Assembly: GCA_035317605.1 (NCBI GenBank)
Contig: DATHGT010000214.1
Coordinates: forward strand, 1 to 11,538
Length of the DNA: 11,538 bases
Source: DATHGT01 sp035317605
Lineage (GTDB): Bacteria; Methylomirabilota; Methylomirabilia; Rokubacteriales; CSP1-6
Direction of reading: 5' to 3'
Shown here: piece by piece, positions 8,047 to 11,538 of the stretch
How positions within the stretch are numbered: position 1 is the first letter of the stretch
How the letters are laid out: the number at the start of each line of letters is the position of its first letter
The notes under the pieces: generated by a model
What the model saw: only the letters and a program-made list of their open reading frames with translations
Told to the model about the DNA's origin: nothing
The model's database searches: none
Translations under genes and position numbers: made by a program

Positions 8047-9726
8047 ATGAAACGGCTTGCCGCCCTATCGCTCGTCGCATCGATCCTCTCCCTCGCCCCG
8101 GCCGCCCTGGCCCAGACGACCGGCTGGAGCGCCTATGGCGGGGACACCGCCAACACCCGCTACAGTCCGCTCGCCCGGATCGGCACGACGAACGTCGCTC
8201 AGCTCCGCGTCGCGTGGGTGCTCTCGCTCGGCTCCCTGCGCTCGCAGGAATCGACGCCGCTCGTCGTCGGCGACACGCTCTACGTCACCTCGTCGCACGG
8301 CCCGAAGCACGTGTTCGCCCTCGATGCCAGGACCGGCGTGGTGCGCTGGCGATACTCCCCCGAGGTTCCGGCGGGCATCGAGCAGTTCACGTGCTGCGAC
8401 GTCCACAACCGCGGCGTCTCGTACGCGAACGGCAAGGTGTTCGTCGGACGCCTTGATGGTCACCTGGTCGCGCTGGACGCGAAGACGGGCAAGGAAGCGT
8501 GGAAGGCGCAGGTCGTCGACTACACCCAGGGCTCGGTGCTCAACTCGCCGCCCACGATCGCGAAGAACCTCGTGGTGACCGGCTTCGCCGGCGGCGAGTT
8601 CGGCGCGCGCGGCTACCTCGTCGCGTACGACCAGGATTCCGGGAAGGAAGCGTGGCGGACGTGGACGGTGCCGGGCCCGGGTGAGCCTGGAAACGACTCG
8701 TGGAAGGGCGACTCGTGGAAGCTCGGCGGTGCGACCGTGTGGGGCATCGGCTCGTACGATCCCAAGCTCAACCTCATCTATTACGGGACCAGCAACCCGT
8801 CGCCGTGGGGCGGCATCGCGCGTGGCCCGGACAGCAGCCAGTACGGCCCCTTCACCAATCTCTACAGCTCGACCACGCTCGCCCTCGACGCCGACACCGG
8901 CCGGATCGTCTGGCACTACCAGTCCACGCCGCACGACGCGTGGGACTACGACGGCGTGAACGAGCTGGTGCTGGCCGACATTCCCGTCGGCGGCCAGACG
9001 ACGCCCGTCGCGCTCAAGGCCGACCGCAACGGGTTCTTCTACGTCATCCATCGTCAGACCGGCAAGCTGCTCTCGGCCAAGCCGTTCGTCCCCATCAACT
9101 GGGCGAAAGACGTCGACATGGCGACCGGCCGGCCGGTGGAAGTCCCGGAGAAGCGCCCGAAGCTCAACTACCGCGCCACCGACGTCTGTCCGCACCTGCT
9201 CGGCGGCAAGAACTGGCAGCCCATGAGCTTCGACCCGCGGACGGGGCTCGTCTACATTCCCTCGCTGAACCTCTGCATGGACATGTCGGGCTCCGAGCCT
9301 CAATACCAGCGCGGCAAGTTCTATCTCAAGTTCGACGCGGCGCCGAAGGCCGGGCCCGGCGGTCACCAGTCGGAGTTCATGGCGTGGGATCCGGTCAAGG
9401 GGCAGAAGGTGTGGGGCAATCCCGACGACCTCGTGTGGCCGGGCGGCGCGCTGAGCACGGCGGGCGGTCTCGTGTTCCACGGCGACATCCGCGGATGGTT
9501 CAAGGCACTCGACGCCCGCACGGGCAAGATGCTCTGGGAGTTCAACACCGGCTCCGGCATCAGTGCGGCGCCGATCACGTACGAGCTCGACGGCAAGCAG
9601 TACGTCGCGGTGGTGTCGGGACGCACGTTCACGATCCCGCTGTTCCTGGGCGCGATCGGCAAACAGATGGTCGACGCGACCCCGGAGGGCGGCTCGCTGT
9701 TCGTCTTCGAGCTGCCCACGAAGTGA
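8047..9726 (+). CDS. PQQ-dependent alcohol dehydrogenase, methanol/ethanol family, lanthanide-type (XoxF/ExaF-like)
   Basis: This is a periplasmic quinoprotein of 559 residues that oxidises a primary alcohol using pyrroloquinoline quinone and passes electrons to a cytochrome c. A Sec signal (MKRLAALSLV... ending ALA, cleavage after about residue 22) is followed by an eight-bladed propeller, seen as repeated blade motifs (DARTGVVRW, DAKTGKEAW, DADTGRIVW, DARTGKMLW). Family hallmarks: adjacent Cys116-Cys117 (the vicinal disulfide over PQQ), metal ligands Glu184 (GGEFGARG) and Asn250 (GTSNPSPW), catalytic Asp300 and extra Asp302 in WDYDG, and a second cysteine pair Cys381/Cys410 with the same 29-residue spacing as in MxaF. 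Asp two after the catalytic Asp is the known lanthanide signature; MxaF has Ala there. It is shorter than typical MxaF/XoxF (about 600), with a shorter loop before the SWKLGGATVWG motif. Substrate (methanol, ethanol or other) and exact clade are unresolved. Confidence 0.93.
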   Translation: MKRLAALSLVASILSLAPAALAQTTGWSAYGGDTANTRYSPLARIGTTNVAQLRVAWVLSLGSLRSQESTPLVVGDTLYVTSSHGPKHVFALDARTGVVRWRYSPEVPAGIEQFTCCDVHNRGVSYANGKVFVGRLDGHLVALDAKTGKEAWKAQVVDYTQGSVLNSPPTIAKNLVVTGFAGGEFGARGYLVAYDQDSGKEAWRTWTVPGPGEPGNDSWKGDSWKLGGATVWGIGSYDPKLNLIYYGTSNPSPWGGIARGPDSSQYGPFTNLYSSTTLALDADTGRIVWHYQSTPHDAWDYDGVNELVLADIPVGGQTTPVALKADRNGFFYVIHRQTGKLLSAKPFVPINWAKDVDMATGRPVEVPEKRPKLNYRATDVCPHLLGGKNWQPMSFDPRTGLVYIPSLNLCMDMSGSEPQYQRGKFYLKFDAAPKAGPGGHQSEFMAWDPVKGQKVWGNPDDLVWPGGALSTAGGLVFHGDIRGWFKALDARTGKMLWEFNTGSGISAAPITYELDGKQYVAVVSGRTFTIPLFLGAIGKQMVDATPEGGSLFVFELPTK

Positions 9727-10793
9727 CGTCGTCTCGGCGCGCCCTCGGCGCCTGGCTCCTCGCGGCGGCGCTCGGCGCCTCGTGTGCGATCCCCTCCGCC
9801 GCCGGCGAGGCGCCGGAAACGCTGCGTGTTTGCGCGGACCCCGACAACCTGCCGTTCAGCAGCGAGGGCGCCGGCGAGCGCGGACTCCTCGTCGAGCTGG
9901 CGGAGCTGATCGCGGCCAAGCTCGGCGCGCGGACCGAGTACACGTGGTGGCGGACGCTCCACGGCAAGCGCGCGGTGAGGAACACGCTGCTGGCCGGCCG
10001 CTGCGACGCGTTCTTCGGCCTGCCGTACGAGGGCGACTTCATGACGCCGGTCGCACTCTCACGGCCCTTCCTCGACGTCGGCTGGGCCGTGGTGACGCCG
10101 GCCGAGGTCGTGCCGGCGCGCCTTGACGATCTGCGGGGCCGCCGCGTCGCGGTCGTCTTCGGCTCACCGCTTCAGATGCTGCTGGCCAGCCGGGGCGGCT
10201 TCGACACGCTGACGTTCCGCGACGACCACGAAGCGCTCGACGCGCTGGGACGACGCGAGGTCGATGCGGCGTTCGTCTGGGGACCGACGGCCGGCTACGT
10301 CAACGCGCGAAAGCTCGGCGGGCGGTACCGCATCCTGCCGATGGCCGGTGACGGCCTCCAGTGGAAGATGGCGATCGGTCTGCGCAAGGACAACGGCGAT
10401 CTCGGCCGGCGTCTCGACCGCGCGCTCGCGGACCTCGCGCCGCACATTCAGCGTCTCGCCGCACGCTACGGATTTCCGACCGCGGCCCCGGTCGATCTCC
10501 TCGCGGGGGAGGGGTCGTCTCCGTCCGTGCGGCGTGATGCCACGGCGCTGGCCGCGGGACGCGAGGCCTTCAATCAGCACTGCTCGCACTGTCACTCGCC
10601 GGATGCGATCAGCCCGGAGCCAAGCCGCGACCTGCGCCGGCTGCGAGCGCGATACGGTCCCACGACGCTGGCCGTCTTCCAGGCGACCGTGCTCGCCGGC
10701 CGGCCGGAGAAAGGGATGCCGCGCTTCAACGACGCGCTGACGTCGGACACGATCCGCACGGTGTGGACGTTTCTGGAGTCGATCCAGGATTAG
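9723..10793 (+). CDS. Fused XoxJ/MxaJ-type periplasmic binding protein and C-terminal cytochrome c
   Basis: The GTG start at 9723 overlaps the dehydrogenase stop (GTGA), indicating translational coupling; the frame is open far upstream, but that part is the dehydrogenase in another frame. The product has 356 residues. An export signal (MTSSRRALGAWLLAAALGAS) precedes a binding-protein domain (about 34-255) that opens LRVCADPDNLPFS and continues with YTWW, RNTLLAGRCDAFFGLP and SRPFLDVGWAVV. These are hallmarks of the quinoprotein-associated MxaJ/XoxJ family, with Cys37 and Cys94. A linker (about 256-272) leads to a small class I cytochrome c: heme site Cys287-S-H-Cys290-His291 and probable axial Met332 in KGMPRF. 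XoxJ is thought to help mature or activate the dehydrogenase, and the cytochrome would accept its electrons. Usually these are separate genes (xoxJ, xoxG). The cytochrome part is only about 85 residues. The signal could be Sec, lipoprotein (LGASC, Cys21) or Tat-like (SRRAL). Confidence 0.88.
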   Translation: MTSSRRALGAWLLAAALGASCAIPSAAGEAPETLRVCADPDNLPFSSEGAGERGLLVELAELIAAKLGARTEYTWWRTLHGKRAVRNTLLAGRCDAFFGLPYEGDFMTPVALSRPFLDVGWAVVTPAEVVPARLDDLRGRRVAVVFGSPLQMLLASRGGFDTLTFRDDHEALDALGRREVDAAFVWGPTAGYVNARKLGGRYRILPMAGDGLQWKMAIGLRKDNGDLGRRLDRALADLAPHIQRLAARYGFPTAAPVDLLAGEGSSPSVRRDATALAAGREAFNQHCSHCHSPDAISPEPSRDLRRLRARYGPTTLAVFQATVLAGRPEKGMPRFNDALTSDTIRTVWTFLESIQD

Positions 10794-10808
10794 CCCGCGC
10801 CCCGCGAT
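10794..10808. other. Convergent intergenic gap
   Basis: Only 15 nt lie between the stop codons of the convergent cytochrome-fusion gene and the flavin oxidoreductase gene. There is no hairpin followed by a T-run. A 6-bp inverted repeat (CCGCGA 10802-10807 with TCGCGG 10834-10839) has a 26-nt loop and is mostly inside the oxidoreductase gene, so I do not call a terminator. Confidence 0.5.
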
Positions 10809-11538
10809 TCACGACGGGATGATCGGGGCAATCTCGCGGAGGCGCGGCAGGACTTCTTTCGAGAAGAGCCTGATGCTCTTCTCGGTTTCCTGGTGGGTCA
10901 TGTAGCCGGTGCGGCCGACCAGGACCAGGTGGCCGAAGCCGCCGACCTCTTCGTAGAAATCCATGATCTGGCGGTAGACGGTGTCGGGGCTGCCCACGAA
11001 GAGGATGCCGCGCTTCATCGCCTGCTCGGTCGTCATGCCGATCAGCGTGGCGGCGTTCTGGCTCGCCGAGACGGCGCGCGGGCCCGTCGCTGACGCGCTC
11101 GGCCGCGGTGCGGCGCGGTAGATCGCGGGGGCCAGCTCCGGCGAGGTCGCGCCGGGCAAGAACCGCGAGTACTGCGGCGCCGACTTCAGGCTCGTGTTGA
11201 GAAACCAGAGCAGCTTGGTGCCGACGCGCATCCCCTCTTCGTGGGTGTCACCGACGTAGACGAAGGCGGCGTACGCGAAGTGATCGGTGTCGAGTCCGGG
11301 CAGTCCCAGCTCGGCGCGCGCCTGGCGATAGGCGGCCCACGCGCGCTGGGTCCCGTCGGCCCCGCGCAGCACCAGCACGTTGACCATCCCGCGGCGGCCG
11401 ACCTCGCCGGCCGTGTCCGGATCGCCGGTCGCGGCCCACAGACGCGGGTGGGGCTCCTGCCACGGCCGGGGCCAGATGTTCACGTGCCGATGGGTGAAGT
11501 GCTTGCCCTCCCAGCTGAACGGGCCGTCCCGGTGCTTC
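10809..11538 (-). CDS. LLM-class (bacterial luciferase-like) flavin-dependent oxidoreductase, 5' end off window
   Basis: The C-terminal 242 residues are present, ending in a TGA at 10811-10809. The frame stays open to the right edge. The GTG at 11483 is internal, because the family-typical lead-in (DGPFSWEGKHFTHRHVNIWP) spans it, so the true start is beyond the window. Family hallmarks: a conserved WPRPWQEPHPRLW segment (the usual WPRPxQxPHPPxW), and a C-terminal SPDTVYRQIMDFYEEVGGFGHLVL barrel/FMN-site strand, followed by the last helix with ETEKSIRLFSKEVLPRLREI. Such enzymes are monooxygenases or F420/FMN-dependent oxidoreductases acting on aldehydes, sulfonates, secondary alcohols or other organics; the substrate is not readable from this part. 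A Pro/Ala/Ser-rich stretch (PRPSASATGPRAVSAS) marks a probable flexible loop. It is transcribed toward the quinoprotein cluster from its own unit, so a functional link is unproven. Confidence 0.88.
   Translation of the reverse strand, partial: KHRDGPFSWEGKHFTHRHVNIWPRPWQEPHPRLWAATGDPDTAGEVGRRGMVNVLVLRGADGTQRAWAAYRQARAELGLPGLDTDHFAYAAFVYVGDTHEEGMRVGTKLLWFLNTSLKSAPQYSRFLPGATSPELAPAIYRAAPRPSASATGPRAVSASQNAATLIGMTTEQAMKRGILFVGSPDTVYRQIMDFYEEVGGFGHLVLVGRTGYMTHQETEKSIRLFSKEVLPRLREIAPIIPS

Noticed and set aside
8065..9480. Minus-strand frame of about 471 codons opposite the dehydrogenase
   Set aside because: No recognisable motifs, Arg/Val/Glu-rich composition, and fully covered by a well-supported gene on the plus strand.
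8700..9722. N-terminal extension of the cytochrome-fusion frame
   Set aside because: It overlaps the dehydrogenase in another frame and reads as Arg-rich nonsense; the GTG at 9723 directly precedes a proper signal peptide.
10802..10839. Inverted repeat CCGCGA/TCGCGG as a terminator
   Set aside because: The stem is 6 bp with a 26-nt loop and no T-run, and half of it is coding sequence.
10809..11483. Complete 224-residue oxidoreductase starting at GTG 11483
   Set aside because: The family-conserved segment continues upstream of that codon to the window edge, so the gene is partial and the GTG is internal.

Overview
The window is a GC-rich (about two-thirds G+C by eye), gene-dense bacterial segment with long open frames on both strands. 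It has a Gram-negative outlook: an RND efflux system with a TolC-docking adaptor, and exported quinoprotein and c-type cytochrome proteins. The combination of a PQQ alcohol dehydrogenase carrying lanthanide-type ligands, a fused XoxJ/cytochrome protein and a luciferase-like monooxygenase would fit a soil or subsurface lineage such as Methylomirabilota (Rokubacteria/NC10) or a proteobacterium. No rRNA or other phylogenetic marker is present, so this is only a guess.

Region 1 (1-7587, minus strand) is a tripartite RND efflux operon read right to left: an MdtB-like permease (7587-4477), an MdtC-like permease (4469-1365, 7-nt gap) and an MdtA/AcrA-family adaptor lipoprotein (from 1332, running off the left edge). 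Two different permeases of the B and C types suggest a heterotrimeric pump as in E. coli MdtBC, but the adaptor comes last instead of first. The adaptor's coiled-coil hairpin is longer by about 28 residues in each helix than AcrA/MdtA as I recall them, with visible 14-residue repeats. No outer-membrane channel gene is in view.

Region 2 (7588-7699) is a 112-nt divergent intergenic stretch that should hold promoters for both directions. I see only weak motifs in it.

Region 3 (7700-10793, plus strand) is a compact three-gene cluster: a small unidentified zinc-ribbon protein, a secreted PQQ-dependent alcohol dehydrogenase of the methanol/ethanol family (strong Shine-Dalgarno, 17-nt gap), and a protein joining a MxaJ/XoxJ-type periplasmic binding domain to a C-terminal class I cytochrome c (4-nt GTGA overlap with the dehydrogenase stop). 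The dehydrogenase would oxidise an alcohol in the periplasm and the fused cytochrome is the likely electron acceptor. The Asp two residues after the catalytic Asp points to lanthanide rather than calcium use.

Region 4 (10809-11538, minus strand) is the C-terminal part of an LLM-class flavin-dependent oxidoreductase, convergent with region 3 and separated from it by 15 nt. Its N-terminus lies beyond the right edge.

No tRNA, rRNA, CRISPR array, insertion sequence or integrase was seen. The most notable items are the XoxJ-cytochrome fusion, the lanthanide-type dehydrogenase with its zinc-ribbon neighbour, and the elongated adaptor hairpin.
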